Of a stretch of DNA of 64,000 nt, positions 42,319-51,623 are shown one piece after another (position 1 is the stretch's first letter; every line of letters begins with the position of its first letter). The stretch spans positions 992,001 through 1,056,000 of the forward strand of contig NZ_CP068437.1 in assembly GCF_016757755.1 (NCBI RefSeq). Direction: 5' to 3'. Below the pieces are notes generated by a model. That model saw only the letters and a program-made list of their open reading frames with translations, did no database searches and was not told the origin of the DNA. The position numbers were made by a program, and so were the translations under genes. Source of the stretch: Shewanella sp. KX20019. Its GTDB lineage: Bacteria; Pseudomonadota; Gammaproteobacteria; Enterobacterales; Shewanellaceae.

Positions 42319-43818
42319 ATGAGCACACCAGAAAGTCGCAGTCAGTGGCAAGCACTCGCAGATACAATGTCTATTAATGGCGCAGCCTTTATTGCAGGCG
42401 AATATGTTGAGTCACAATCTAAAGCCACCTTTGACTGCATCAGCCCTATCGACGGAAAAGTACTCGTTAAAGTGGCAAGCTGCGATGAGGCTGACGCCAA
42501 TATTGCCGTCAGCAATGCCAGAGAAACATTTGAAAGTGGTGTGTGGGCACATCTGCCTCCTGTCAAACGCAAGCAAGTCATGATTCGCTTCGCTGACCTG
42601 CTGGAAGAAAATGTTGATGAGTTAGCGCTGCTTGAAACCTTGGATATGGGTAAACCTATTCAATATTCCCGAGCGGTCGATGTTGCCGGTGCGGCTCGCG
42701 CGATTCGCTGGTCAGGTGAAGCGATAGATAAAATTTATGATGAGATAGCACCTACTGCACACAACGAGATTGGCATGATCACCCGTGAGCCAGTGGGTGT
42801 TGTTGCGGCTATTGTGCCGTGGAACTTTCCGTTATTAATGGCCTGTTGGAAACTTGGGCCGGCATTGGCAACGGGTAACAGCGTGGTACTAAAGCCATCA
42901 GAGAAGTCACCTTTAACCGCAATTCGTATGGCGCAATTGGCCATCGAAGCGGGCATCCCAAAGGGCGTGCTAAACGTACTGCCAGGTTTTGGTCACACTG
43001 TGGGTAAGGCGCTGGCACTGCATATGGATGTCGATACCTTGGTGTTTACCGGTTCAACCAAGATTGCCAAGCAGCTAATGGTCTACGCTGGCGAATCAAA
43101 CATGAAGCGTGTTTGGTTAGAAGCGGGCGGTAAGAGCCCCAATATTGTCTTTAACGACGCGCCCGATCTAAAGAAGGCGGCCCAAGCAGCAGCTTGTGCG
43201 ATAGCCTTTAACCAAGGCGAAGTGTGCACCGCGGGTTCTCGTTTGTTAGTGGAAGCGGGCGTAAAAGATGAGTTGATAGGTCTAATTGCAGAAGAGTTAC
43301 AAAACTGGCAGCCTGGCCACCCACTGGATCCTAACACCACCTCTGGCGCCGTGGTTGATAAGCAGCAACTGGATAACGTATTAGGTTACATTCAATCAGG
43401 TAAAGATGAAGGGGCTGCGCTCAACTTTGGTGGACGCCAAGTGATGCAAGATTCTGGTGGCGTCTATATTGAGCCGACTATCTTCTCTGACGTTGATAAC
43501 AAGATGACTATCGCTAAAGAGGAGATCTTTGGCCCGGTATTATCGGTGATCACCTTTGATGGTATGCAGCAAGCCATTGAGATTGCTAACGACAGCATCT
43601 ACGGTTTAGCGGCAGGTGTTTGGACTGCCGATATCAGCAAGGCGCACAAAACAGCAAAAGCACTGCGTAGCGGTATGGTGTGGATTAACCATTATGATGG
43701 TGGCGATATGACCGCACCTTTCGGTGGCTATAAACAGTCGGGTAATGGCCGTGATAAATCACTGCATGCTTTTGACAAATACACTGAAATTAAAGCCACT
43801 TGGATTTCGCTGGATTAA
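42319..43818 (+). CDS. puuC: Gamma-glutamyl-gamma-aminobutyraldehyde dehydrogenase PuuC
   Basis: This 499-residue NAD(P)-dependent aldehyde dehydrogenase oxidises gamma-glutamyl-aminobutyraldehyde to gamma-Glu-GABA in putrescine breakdown. The catalytic residues appear in WLEAGGKSPNI (Glu) and FNQGEVCTAGSRL (Cys, about 300). The N-terminal FIAGEYVES and the C-terminal TAPFGGYKQSGNGRDKS are typical of the PuuC/KauB/AldH group. AAGAGGTCATC precedes ATG 42319. It stands alone, apart from the other puu genes 10 kb downstream, but shares the operator-like sequence with puuD and puuB. A terminator follows. Confidence 0.93.
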   Translation: MSTPESRSQWQALADTMSINGAAFIAGEYVESQSKATFDCISPIDGKVLVKVASCDEADANIAVSNARETFESGVWAHLPPVKRKQVMIRFADLLEENVDELALLETLDMGKPIQYSRAVDVAGAARAIRWSGEAIDKIYDEIAPTAHNEIGMITREPVGVVAAIVPWNFPLLMACWKLGPALATGNSVVLKPSEKSPLTAIRMAQLAIEAGIPKGVLNVLPGFGHTVGKALALHMDVDTLVFTGSTKIAKQLMVYAGESNMKRVWLEAGGKSPNIVFNDAPDLKKAAQAAACAIAFNQGEVCTAGSRLLVEAGVKDELIGLIAEELQNWQPGHPLDPNTTSGAVVDKQQLDNVLGYIQSGKDEGAALNFGGRQVMQDSGGVYIEPTIFSDVDNKMTIAKEEIFGPVLSVITFDGMQQAIEIANDSIYGLAAGVWTADISKAHKTAKALRSGMVWINHYDGGDMTAPFGGYKQSGNGRDKSLHAFDKYTEIKATWISLD

Positions 43819-43867
43819 ATGGTTATTAGTTTTGCGATAGCTTTGAGATAGTTTTGCCACTTTTCCG

Positions 43868-43898
43868 CAAGCCAGCCATCATAATGGCTGGCTTTTCA
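43868..43898. terminator. Terminator after puuC
   Basis: AAGCCAGCCAT-CATA-ATGGCTGGCTTTT forms an 11-pair stem with a T run, about 50 bases after the stop. Confidence 0.85.
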
Positions 43899-44085
43899 AT
43901 TGTTGGTGCTCATCACTGAGTATGCTGCAACATCAATGGAAAATATCTCGGTATACTTCAATATTTGTGTCTCTACCCAAGCTCGACGGTGGTCGTAATT
44001 TTTGCCTGTGTACTTGTCATCAGCGCACAGGAAGGCACGCCGAACTACGCGGCTACAGCAATGGTAATAAGGGTTCGTCTTGGCC
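43896..44085 (-). pseudogene. Truncated Y1/REP-associated transposase fragment
   Basis: On the minus strand the frame carries AKTNPYYHCCSRVVRRAFLC, then DHRRAWVETQILKYTEIFSI and DVAAYSVMSTNN before TGA at 43896. This matches the N-terminal part of IS200-like, REP-associated tyrosine transposases (TPYYHC.SR..RRAFLCG ... Y.HRR.W ... F.IDV.AYAVMSNH). The HUH residues that follow MSNH, and the tyrosine, are missing, so the copy is dead. About 60 codons remain. Confidence 0.75.
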
Positions 44086-44257
44086 TTGGCATACAACCTC
44101 CTTGTTAAATGCTCTTTCAAAGTTTGTCGGAGGTTGCTCTTGATGCCATTAACTATGGCTGGCACTATTTAGCTTATTTACTGTGCTAATTTGAACTATT
44201 AATGGCTGGCTATTGTTTTAGTGACACAGCCCACTATTCAAAAGATAAAACTAATGT

Positions 44258-44320
44258 AACATCTGTTCCATAAGAAAAATCTTATTTAACAGGACGTTCA
44301 AGGGGGACGTAACAGATGTT
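44258..44320 (+). promoter_or_regulatory. Inverted repeat covering a start codon
   Basis: AACATCTGTT (44258-44267) pairs exactly with AACAGATGTT (44311-44320). The second arm contains the ATG (44316) of the following gene, and the GGGGG ribosome binding site (44302-44306) lies in the loop side. Translational control or a palindromic operator are both possible. Confidence 0.4.
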
Positions 44321-44735
44321 TATGATTGAGTTAAATGGTACCGGCTGGAGATATTGGCTGGTAACCGCTGCACTGCTTACCTACGGAGTTGTCGTTGATC
44401 CCATAGGTTTTGTGCTTGCCATAGCCCTTACCTTGGTTCATCTGCTTCACTTTGTCATTATGAAACGAAGTGTTACCGCATTTCCCATACAGGTTCGATT
44501 TTGGTATTTGTCGCTGCTGTTACTGGCGCAGGTCGAGGGGCTTGGGTGGATATATTGGATCCCGGCAATAGGCACCTGGGCTCAGGTACTCTTTGGCTAC
44601 TGCGCCATGGCGCGCTTCGTTTCACTGCTCCCCTGGAACAGCTGTGAGCGTTTTTCGTTTTCCCTGGTCAGTCGAACAATTCTTGCCCGACCCGTAAAAG
44701 GAAGCATCAAACAAAATATTGTCGCTCAAAAATAA
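44316..44735 (+). CDS. Small inner-membrane protein, unknown function
   Basis: This 139-residue protein has about four hydrophobic segments (about 10-28, 28-50, 62-80 and 82-98), with a conserved-looking centre LLAQVEGLGWIYWIPAIGTWAQVLFGYCAMARFVSLLPWN. The C-terminus is basic (RPVKGSIKQN). I do not recognise the family with certainty. It looks intact, with a good ribosome binding site (GGGGGACG). It sits between the transposase fragment and the alkylsulfatase gene, with no operon partners. Confidence 0.7.
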   Translation: MFMIELNGTGWRYWLVTAALLTYGVVVDPIGFVLAIALTLVHLLHFVIMKRSVTAFPIQVRFWYLSLLLLAQVEGLGWIYWIPAIGTWAQVLFGYCAMARFVSLLPWNSCERFSFSLVSRTILARPVKGSIKQNIVAQK

Positions 44736-44777
44736 TAGATGCTTAGAATAAATATGGACAGGCATAGTGAATGATGA

Positions 44778-44820
44778 AGCGGCTAGCCCATAGCATCTAA
44801 GCTATGGGCTAGCCGCTTAA
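44778..44820. terminator. Long hairpin between convergent genes
   Basis: AAGCGGCTAGCCCATAGC and GCTATGGGCTAGCCGCTT form an 18-pair perfect stem with a six-base loop. It lacks a clear T tract on either side, so it may be a terminator or a transcript-end stabiliser for the converging genes. Confidence 0.65.
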
Positions 44821-44836
44821 CGTGAAACCTGCAACT

Positions 44837-46888
44837 CTATGGCGTGACGATATTAAACACCCCTTTAGGCTTATCCAGTTTCGAGAAGAAACTGGCCAAA
44901 TCAATTTTACTACCCTCGATCTCTAGATCGTCTGAGAACAGCAGATCGGATACCCCAGCGCTGCCGATAATCAGGTCGATAAACAACTCATGGCTGATGT
45001 TGAGAGTGGCGTTAGCCGAGGCTGACTTTGGGGCCAATTTGTGGTGTAACACGGCATTTTTAAGTGTGAGCACGTAATTTTTATCAAGGTCGGTGAAGTT
45101 GATATTAAGCTCAAAATTCTCGCCGAATGCCTCTGGGCCAATCACCCTAGATGCCATCGATTGCAGGAAGTTCTCGATTGGTGAACGCAGTAAGATCTGT
45201 TTCATTGACGCTAGGTCAATCCCCTTTTCTGGGCTGCCGTGGCGTAGCTCATAGGCGGCGCTAAGGTACACATCACGCCAAGGGGCTGATTCGGCTTGAT
45301 AGCCGAGCTGATCATAGCTGCTCGCCAGCAACTCTTTGGCGCGGCTGTTGCCGTTATCAGTCACCACAAGGTGATTGATGAGTTCTGCCGCCCAGCGGTA
45401 CTCTCCATTCGCTATGGCTATTTCAGTTTGCTTTATGACCTTGTCTGCACCGCCCATCAACTCGACATATTTCTGTGCAGAATCTACAGCTGGTAGTGGA
45501 TCTAAATGAACCGGGTTGGCGTCATACCAGCCCAAATAGGCTTGATAAACGGCTTTAGCATTGTGTTTAGCGGTACCGTAATAACCGCGACTGGCAAAGG
45601 TGTTGGCCAATGTTGGGGGCATCTCAATGGCTTCTGCAATTTCTGCTGGCGTGAGTCCGGCATTCAGCATTCGCACCGATTGATCGTGGATGTATTTATA
45701 AGTATCACGTTGAGTTTCTAAAAAATGATTGATGGGCTCTTGCCCCCAAATTGGCCAGTGGTGGCTACCAAAATACACTTTGGTACCGCGCTGTGCGTTG
45801 AGGGCTTTATCAATCGAGCGACTCCATGTGAGTGCATCACGCACCTTGGCACCGCGCAGTGTATAGAGGTTATGCATATTCTTCGACACTAATTCTGCGC
45901 CGCAGTACGCCTGCTGCTCTGGCAAGTAAAAGGTAAACTCGGCAGGCGCTTCGGAGCCTGAGACGATTTGAAACTCAAAAGCAACACCATCAATCAGCTG
46001 AGTTTTATCTTGAGCAATAATCGTGGTCGGGCTTAAGATCCCGAACTGACCAAAAGCGGGCTCCTTACCTAAGCCTGAATCTATGTGTCCTCGTGGCGAG
46101 CGTGGTAACTGCTTGCCATACATGTACATGGCGCGTCGACTCATGGCGGTTCCAGCCATCACGTTTTCGCTGGTGGCCTCATGCATAAAACCAGCGGGGG
46201 CAATAATGTCTATGTTTTCTACAGAGTTGTTATCCAGCGGACTGTTATCTAGCGAAAAGTTTTCAAGTAAGCCCAACGCGCCGCCAAAATGATCCATATG
46301 ACTGTGGGTAAATAGAATTGCGCTTATAGGCCGCTCTCCTAACTGCTGCTTGAGAAACTCAAATGCTGTTTTGGCGGTTTCTGCAGTGGTAAGCGGATCG
46401 ACAACTATCCAGCCGGTTTTACCGGAAATCACCGTCATATTAGCGAGATCAAATCCACGCAGCTGGTAAACTCCAGTGGTGACTTCGAACAAACCATCGA
46501 TATTATTCAGTGTTGCTTGTCGCCAAAGGCTGGGGTTAACGCTATCGGGTGCATCTCCCTTAATGAAGTCATAGCTGCTTCTGTCCCAGATTTTTTTACC
46601 TTGTTTATCAACAACAATTAACTCAGCCATTTTGGCGATAAAACCACGTTTGGCATCTTTAAAGTCTTGTTTGTCAGCAAACGGCAGCTCGGTTAACAGG
46701 GCATTATTGGCGTCGATAGTGTGCGTGCTTGCAGGGGTAAATCCATAGTCATCTGTAGCTTGATCTTGAGTCCCCGTCTGACTTGGTTGACAACCGAGTA
46801 GCAATATCGCGGCTAAGCTGCCAAAAAGTAACTGTTGCCCAGTCGATCTGAGCTTATAGGAGAGCGTGGCTAAGGTGTTCGTTGGCAT
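44837..46888 (-). CDS. SdsA-like linear alkylsulfatase, metallo-beta-lactamase fold (lipoprotein form)
   Basis: This 683-residue protein is of the SdsA1/BDS1 type, which hydrolyses primary alkyl sulfates such as dodecyl sulfate. The metal-binding motif HSHMDHFGG (about residue 210) is followed by later ligands (AYCGAELVSKNMHN, FGSHHWPIWG). It also has the alkylsulfatase dimerisation domain (about 400-530) and a C-terminal SCP2-like domain (about 550-680). The N-terminus has a hydrophobic stretch ending in a lipobox (LLLGC, Cys33), so a periplasmic lipoprotein is likely. I prefer ATG 46888 over GTG 46897. The AraC-type regulator upstream is on the same strand. Confidence 0.88.
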   Translation of the reverse strand: MPTNTLATLSYKLRSTGQQLLFGSLAAILLLGCQPSQTGTQDQATDDYGFTPASTHTIDANNALLTELPFADKQDFKDAKRGFIAKMAELIVVDKQGKKIWDRSSYDFIKGDAPDSVNPSLWRQATLNNIDGLFEVTTGVYQLRGFDLANMTVISGKTGWIVVDPLTTAETAKTAFEFLKQQLGERPISAILFTHSHMDHFGGALGLLENFSLDNSPLDNNSVENIDIIAPAGFMHEATSENVMAGTAMSRRAMYMYGKQLPRSPRGHIDSGLGKEPAFGQFGILSPTTIIAQDKTQLIDGVAFEFQIVSGSEAPAEFTFYLPEQQAYCGAELVSKNMHNLYTLRGAKVRDALTWSRSIDKALNAQRGTKVYFGSHHWPIWGQEPINHFLETQRDTYKYIHDQSVRMLNAGLTPAEIAEAIEMPPTLANTFASRGYYGTAKHNAKAVYQAYLGWYDANPVHLDPLPAVDSAQKYVELMGGADKVIKQTEIAIANGEYRWAAELINHLVVTDNGNSRAKELLASSYDQLGYQAESAPWRDVYLSAAYELRHGSPEKGIDLASMKQILLRSPIENFLQSMASRVIGPEAFGENFELNINFTDLDKNYVLTLKNAVLHHKLAPKSASANATLNISHELFIDLIIGSAGVSDLLFSDDLEIEGSKIDLASFFSKLDKPKGVFNIVTP

Positions 46889-46950
46889 CGGTGGCACTCA
46901 CTGGTTAACTGTTAACAATTACCGATAAGTTATTACAAGTTGGTAACTGG

Positions 46951-48003
46951 TTAGTTATCATTTTTCGCCAATGATATTACTGGCTTCAAATTAGTGCTGC
47001 AACGCTGGCGGTAATCTGATGGACTGATCCCCTGCCAAGTATGGAAAAAACGACTGAAATTGCTCACGCTGCTATAACCGAGCGTATCTGATAAGATGCT
47101 GATTGGCATTTGCGTATTAGCGAGGTAATGGTGTGCTAGTTCTTGCCGTTTTAGCTTCAATAGTGCCCTAAATCCAGTACCTTCAAGCTGCAGGTAACGG
47201 CTTAAACTGCGCTCGCTGATATTGTACATTTGCGCAATTTTTAGTGCAGTGGGCTCTTCGTTCACCAATAATGCATGGATCCCTTGACTGGTTTTCTCCT
47301 GCCAATTTAGTGCCTGCATCTTATCCAAATATTGTCTTACAGCCTTTTCATTGTGTTGAGCTAATAACGGATCTTTACTGATCACTGTTTGCTCAAGCAT
47401 GGTGCGATCCATCCACATGCAATTATCTGTTGCGGCGAGTACTACAGGGCAATCAAAGCAATCATTCCAAGGCTGTTGTGATTTTGGTGCGGGCCTAATC
47501 AACTCTACTTTTCGCACAAAATCGCTATGACCAATCATCTGTTTACCGTGCAACATCAAGCTTGAGAAAAAGGCATCGATGGCTAAATCACTAATCTCTA
47601 CGCCATTGAGCGGGATAATCGTAAAGCCGAGCAACTGCGGCGTCCGCTGCAGGCTAATAACGGCAGAGTTACTGACCAGTGCAGAATAATCGGGAAGGGT
47701 TTCGAAGGCTTGCGCTAGGGTATCGCAGCTCATCATCAGTGCCCCTAAGGCGCGAAAATTGATTGGGTAAGCATATTGGCCGACCGTTAACCCAAAGGCC
47801 AATGAGCCAGATGCACGCTCTGCCGCTTGCCAAAGCTGGGTCATTTTATCAATGGCGACCCGGGAGTCGGGCTCTGCCTCCAATTGAGGCAGGCTCAATC
47901 CAACCTCACTAAATACGCTGCAGGCGTCAATATTATTCGCACTGAGTGCACGGGCGATAGCTAAAGACCAAGCGGCAATGGTACTGTATTTTGGAGTCGT
48001 CAA
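46951..48003 (-). CDS. AraC-family regulator with arabinose-binding-like N-terminal domain
   Basis: This 350-residue transcription factor has an N-terminal ligand-binding domain (about 15-200, of the Arabinose_bd/OruR type: LWQAAERASGSLAFGLTVGQYAYPINFRALGALMMSC) and a C-terminal double helix-turn-helix (about 250-335: ALKIAQMYNISERSLSRYLQ...LSDTLGYSSVSNFSRFFHTWQGISPSDYRQR). The start is TTG 48003, preceded by AGTAGG on its strand; no nearby ATG exists. It lies just upstream of the alkylsulfatase gene on the same strand and probably regulates it. The inducer is likely an alkyl sulfate or fatty alcohol, by inference. Confidence 0.88.
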   Translation of the reverse strand: MTTPKYSTIAAWSLAIARALSANNIDACSVFSEVGLSLPQLEAEPDSRVAIDKMTQLWQAAERASGSLAFGLTVGQYAYPINFRALGALMMSCDTLAQAFETLPDYSALVSNSAVISLQRTPQLLGFTIIPLNGVEISDLAIDAFFSSLMLHGKQMIGHSDFVRKVELIRPAPKSQQPWNDCFDCPVVLAATDNCMWMDRTMLEQTVISKDPLLAQHNEKAVRQYLDKMQALNWQEKTSQGIHALLVNEEPTALKIAQMYNISERSLSRYLQLEGTGFRALLKLKRQELAHHYLANTQMPISILSDTLGYSSVSNFSRFFHTWQGISPSDYRQRCSTNLKPVISLAKNDN

Positions 48004-48170
48004 AGATACCTACTCAAATATGCTCAGTGAATGTGGCTTGCATGATACTACTTACTTGATGTTGTGGTCATTGTAGCGCCAAATTATAGGCAATGGATAT
48101 GGCTGTTAATCGGCCTGTTATGTAGGCTGTTGTAACGACAGTTAATTGTAAGTGGGAGTATTAAATAGCT

Positions 48171-48674
48171 GTGGCAAATATAGAAATACAGGTGCTGAGG
48201 CCGCAAGATTGGCATAAATATAAAGGGTTACGACTGGCATCGTTACAAGACGCTCCAGATGCGTTCGGCTCAACCTATCAAAAAGAGGTTAATTTTGCTG
48301 AAGCTCAATGGCGTGTTCGCCTGGATGTAGAGCCGCAATCAAAATCCATATTGCCGCTAGTCGCAACAAGCGATGGTGTGGCTGTGGGGTTGGCCTTTGG
48401 AATGCGCCATAATCCGAATGATCAAACAATTCATGTGTATCAGATGTGGGTTGCTAAAAGTGCACGTGGTTATGGCATAGGTCAATTACTGCTGCAAAAA
48501 ATAATTGATTGGGCTGTATCATTGGATGCCGACTTTGTGTCACTTGAAGTTACAGTGACCAATTTTGCCGCAGTGAAGCTATATCAGGCTATGGGTTTCA
48601 AAGCCGAACTAGCACTTGCGCCTTTGCGTGAGGGCTCCACAATAATGGTTCAGACCATGAGCTACAAAATATAA
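48171..48674 (+). CDS. GNAT-family N-acetyltransferase
   Basis: This 167-residue acetyltransferase starts at GTG 48171. It has the strand VYQMWVAKSARGYGIGQLLLQKI (about 85-110) with the acetyl-CoA loop RGYGIG, followed by SLEVTVTNFAAVKLYQAMGF, the family C-terminal motif. The N-terminal segment RLASLQDAPDAFGSTYQKE is typical of acetyltransferases that act on aminoglycosides, polyamines or protein N-termini, but the substrate is not readable. No operon partner. The ribosome binding site GGGAG is rather distant (12 bases). Confidence 0.85.
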   Translation: MANIEIQVLRPQDWHKYKGLRLASLQDAPDAFGSTYQKEVNFAEAQWRVRLDVEPQSKSILPLVATSDGVAVGLAFGMRHNPNDQTIHVYQMWVAKSARGYGIGQLLLQKIIDWAVSLDADFVSLEVTVTNFAAVKLYQAMGFKAELALAPLREGSTIMVQTMSYKI

Positions 48675-48893
48675 TTCAAGTCTTAGTTATCAATTTACCC
48701 CATCAGATTTAAATGGCTATTGTGTGTGTTTTAAGTTCAGAGCCATTATTAATGCCCTGCATTGTTATTTCCAGCTTAGAGGGGAATTAGTACATTAGTT
48801 TTTTTCGTTGAAGCAAAATTGATTATGTTGCTAATATGCGGCCTGTAGATTTAAGTAACATAAAATCAACATTGCATAATGGATTATGAACAT

Positions 48894-50828
48894 ATGGATA
48901 AGTGGATAAAAATACTGGCATTGCTTCTTACTTTGCCCTTGCCCTGTATGGCTGCAACAAGCACTATACCCGTCGAAAGCTTTTCGAATCTCAGAATGAT
49001 TGAATCGCCACAAGTCTCGCCAAATGGTAAATCCATTGTCGCCATTTACAATACTGAAAATGGTCCACTAGTGGTTCTGTCTGCATTTGGCTCAAAAGAA
49101 ATAACTGGGTTAGCACAGCTCAAAAAAGCCAAAGATAGGGTCGACTTCGTAAGTTGGTCGGGCAATGAACATGTCATTATTGGCACCAGTTATCCCGATT
49201 ATTACAACGGAATGTATTTTCGTGTATCAAGGCTTTATGGTATTAACGTTAAGAATAAAAAGGTAAGGGAACTGATTCATAAACGCATGAGCAAAGAAAG
49301 TTTTCATGTTGTGCAATCCTACCAGCTAACGTCAACGCTAAAACATGATGCCGAGCATATTCTTGTCAGTACTTATGATAAAAGAGACAAGGCATATAGC
49401 GTATTTAAAGTTGACCTTACTGACGGCAGCTTTGAAAAAGAGTTTGCGAATCGATATGAAGTAGGTGCTTGGTATCCCGATGCTGATGGCGTTATTCGCT
49501 TGGGTATTGGCGGTGAGAAAGAGAAAGGACTATTTCAAGAGAAAGGTCACTTTATTAGTACCTGGTATCGAACCAATGAAGATGAAATATTTACTTTATT
49601 GCACAAGAAAAAGATGGGTGAGGGAGCGACCTTTAGTGTTAAAGGGCTGACAGATGATGGTAGTAAGGCCTATGTCATGAGTGATAGAGAAACTGGCCGT
49701 CAAAGTTTGTGGCTTTACGATATCGCGAGTGGCAAATTTGAATCAAAGCTATTTGGTCACGAAAAATTCGATCTAAATGGAACGGTTAAAAATTCTGCAG
49801 GGAACATTGTTGGCGTTGCCTGGGATGATGATTTTGAAAGGCGTCATTATTTTGATGAGCAAGACAGCCAACATTTTGAAAGTATAAAATCGGCACTTAA
49901 GGGTTATGAGGTTTACATTGCCAGTGAAAGCAAGGATAAAACCAAGGTACTGGCTCATGCGATTAAAGATAACTCGCCAGGTAAGTACTTTTGGATAGAT
50001 TTAAGCGCTAACAAGGGAGGCATGTGGTTTTCACAGTATCCTCATTTAGAAAAACAGCAGTTAGCGACCGTGCAAGCAATACAATATCCTGCAAGTGATG
50101 GTGTGATTATTCCTGCGTATTTGACACTGCCGCTTGGGTTGAAAGAGGGTGAGCGACCTGCATTAGTGGTACTGCCACATGGTGGCCCACATAGTAGAAG
50201 TACACGTTATTTCAACCCGTTAGTACAGTTGATAGTGAGTCGCGGTTATGCTGTGCTGCAGATGAATTTTAGGGGCTCAAAAGGGTTCGGTACTCAGTTT
50301 GAAACTGCTGGTTACTATCAGTGGGGCAAGCTAATGCAGCAAGATGTGATGGATGGGGTTGCTTGGCTCGACACACAAAACATAGTGTCAAAGGATGCCT
50401 GTATCGTTGGCGCAAGCTATGGTGGCTATGTGGCGCTAACGGCAGCGTTTCAAGACAGTAAGCGCTTTAAATGCGTGGCCAGTATTGCCGGGATTAGCGA
50501 TCTAAAAGAGCTAGTTGAAGATGAAGAGCGTCAATCTACATATGTGGATAATATTGTAGAATTTGATGATGATGCTGCGGTCGATGCACTTGATGAAGTT
50601 TCTGCAATCGCCAATATCAGTAAAATCAAAGCACCAATACTGCTGATCCATGGCACCCGCGATACGCGTGTCGGTTATAGCCAATCGAAAGATTTCTATA
50701 ATAAAGCGAAAAGTAAGCTGGATATTAATTATATAGAGTTTGAAAATGGGACACACTTTTTAGATAACCCAGATAATCGCAAGGTTGCCTATGATGAATT
50801 AAGCAAATTCTTGAACAAGCACCTTTAA
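48894..50828 (+). CDS. Prolyl oligopeptidase-family (S9) peptidase, exported
   Basis: This 644-residue enzyme has a signal peptide (MDKWIKILALLLTLPLPCMAATS), an N-terminal beta-propeller-like region (about 25-380) and an alpha/beta-hydrolase domain (about 390-644). The nucleophile elbow is GASYGGYVALTAA. The Asp and His of the triad are in the C-terminal part (HGTRDTRVGY and NGTHFLDNPDN). Such enzymes release acylated or dipeptidyl residues from short peptides in the periplasm. I start at ATG 48894 so that the signal begins normally; ATG 48879 is five codons further upstream. Confidence 0.88.
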   Translation: MDKWIKILALLLTLPLPCMAATSTIPVESFSNLRMIESPQVSPNGKSIVAIYNTENGPLVVLSAFGSKEITGLAQLKKAKDRVDFVSWSGNEHVIIGTSYPDYYNGMYFRVSRLYGINVKNKKVRELIHKRMSKESFHVVQSYQLTSTLKHDAEHILVSTYDKRDKAYSVFKVDLTDGSFEKEFANRYEVGAWYPDADGVIRLGIGGEKEKGLFQEKGHFISTWYRTNEDEIFTLLHKKKMGEGATFSVKGLTDDGSKAYVMSDRETGRQSLWLYDIASGKFESKLFGHEKFDLNGTVKNSAGNIVGVAWDDDFERRHYFDEQDSQHFESIKSALKGYEVYIASESKDKTKVLAHAIKDNSPGKYFWIDLSANKGGMWFSQYPHLEKQQLATVQAIQYPASDGVIIPAYLTLPLGLKEGERPALVVLPHGGPHSRSTRYFNPLVQLIVSRGYAVLQMNFRGSKGFGTQFETAGYYQWGKLMQQDVMDGVAWLDTQNIVSKDACIVGASYGGYVALTAAFQDSKRFKCVASIAGISDLKELVEDEERQSTYVDNIVEFDDDAAVDALDEVSAIANISKIKAPILLIHGTRDTRVGYSQSKDFYNKAKSKLDINYIEFENGTHFLDNPDNRKVAYDELSKFLNKHL

Positions 50829-50950
50829 GGAAGAGCAATTATGTTGGTAGATGTGTTTAGGGTATTGGTGATAAGAGTCTATTGGTAGTTGATCGTCAGG
50901 GAATTAGCCTATTCCTCTAGTAGTATGGCTGTGTGATGAACTCTCTCGTC

Positions 50951-50982
50951 AAGCCTAAGGAGATATCCTTGGGCTTTTTTGT
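50951..50982 (+). terminator. Terminator downstream of the S9 peptidase gene
   Basis: AAGCCTAAGG-AGATAT-CCTTGGGCTT (one G-T pair) is followed by a T run. It lies about 120 bases after the peptidase stop, in a 307-base gap that holds nothing else I can support. Confidence 0.82.
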
Positions 50983-51135
50983 ACCTTGGCTGAACTCATC
51001 GATAATCATCTGCATATTGGCAATCGTTATTTACAATAGTTGTTTAGCGGGGGAGCTTTGCTGCAAGATAAATTTTAATCAATATTTCCGATAGTCGTTA
51101 ATTTTTTATGAGTTGATTGGGCAATAGTATCGAGA

Positions 51136-51555
51136 ATGAAAATTAATATAGAGGTTATTCATAGCGAAGATAAGGCCGTGTTTGATGCTTTGGTGACAGG
51201 CGTTCGTCAGCATAGATATGACAACATGGGCGATGAGGAAACCATACCATTGTCAGTTGTGGCGCGTGGTGAGGCGGGTGAGCTGATTGGGGGAGTATCC
51301 GGGCGCACTATCTACAATAACTTCTTAATTGAAGTGGTGTGGGTCGAAAAATCTGCTCGAGGTACAGGGCTTGGTCGTCGACTCATGTTGCGGGCGGAAG
51401 AGGAAGCTAAGAAAAGAGGCTGCCTAGCAGCTCAACTTGATACTTTGTCTTTTCAAGCACCGATGTTCTATCGGAAGCTGGGCTTTGAAAGTGTCGGGGT
51501 TGTACCAGGATTCCCTGGTAGCCCTGAGCGCTACTTTATGCTGAAGAAGTATTAG
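51136..51555 (+). CDS. GNAT-family N-acetyltransferase
   Basis: This 139-residue acetyltransferase has the strand EVVWVEKSARGTGLGRRLMLRAEEEAKKRG (about 60-90) with the acetyl-CoA-binding loop RGTGLG, then LDTLSFQAPMFYRKLGFESVGV near the C-terminus. The FYRKLGFE motif and compact length fit the small-molecule acetyltransferases. The substrate is unknown. It converges on the sigma-factor gene, with only about 70 bases between their stops. Confidence 0.87.
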   Translation: MKINIEVIHSEDKAVFDALVTGVRQHRYDNMGDEETIPLSVVARGEAGELIGGVSGRTIYNNFLIEVVWVEKSARGTGLGRRLMLRAEEEAKKRGCLAAQLDTLSFQAPMFYRKLGFESVGVVPGFPGSPERYFMLKKY

Positions 51556-51623
51556 GCTACGAGTCACTAATTTAGGCTGTCTTCCTTGTCTATTAACGTC
51601 CTGCTCAGTCATCCTACTTTGGC

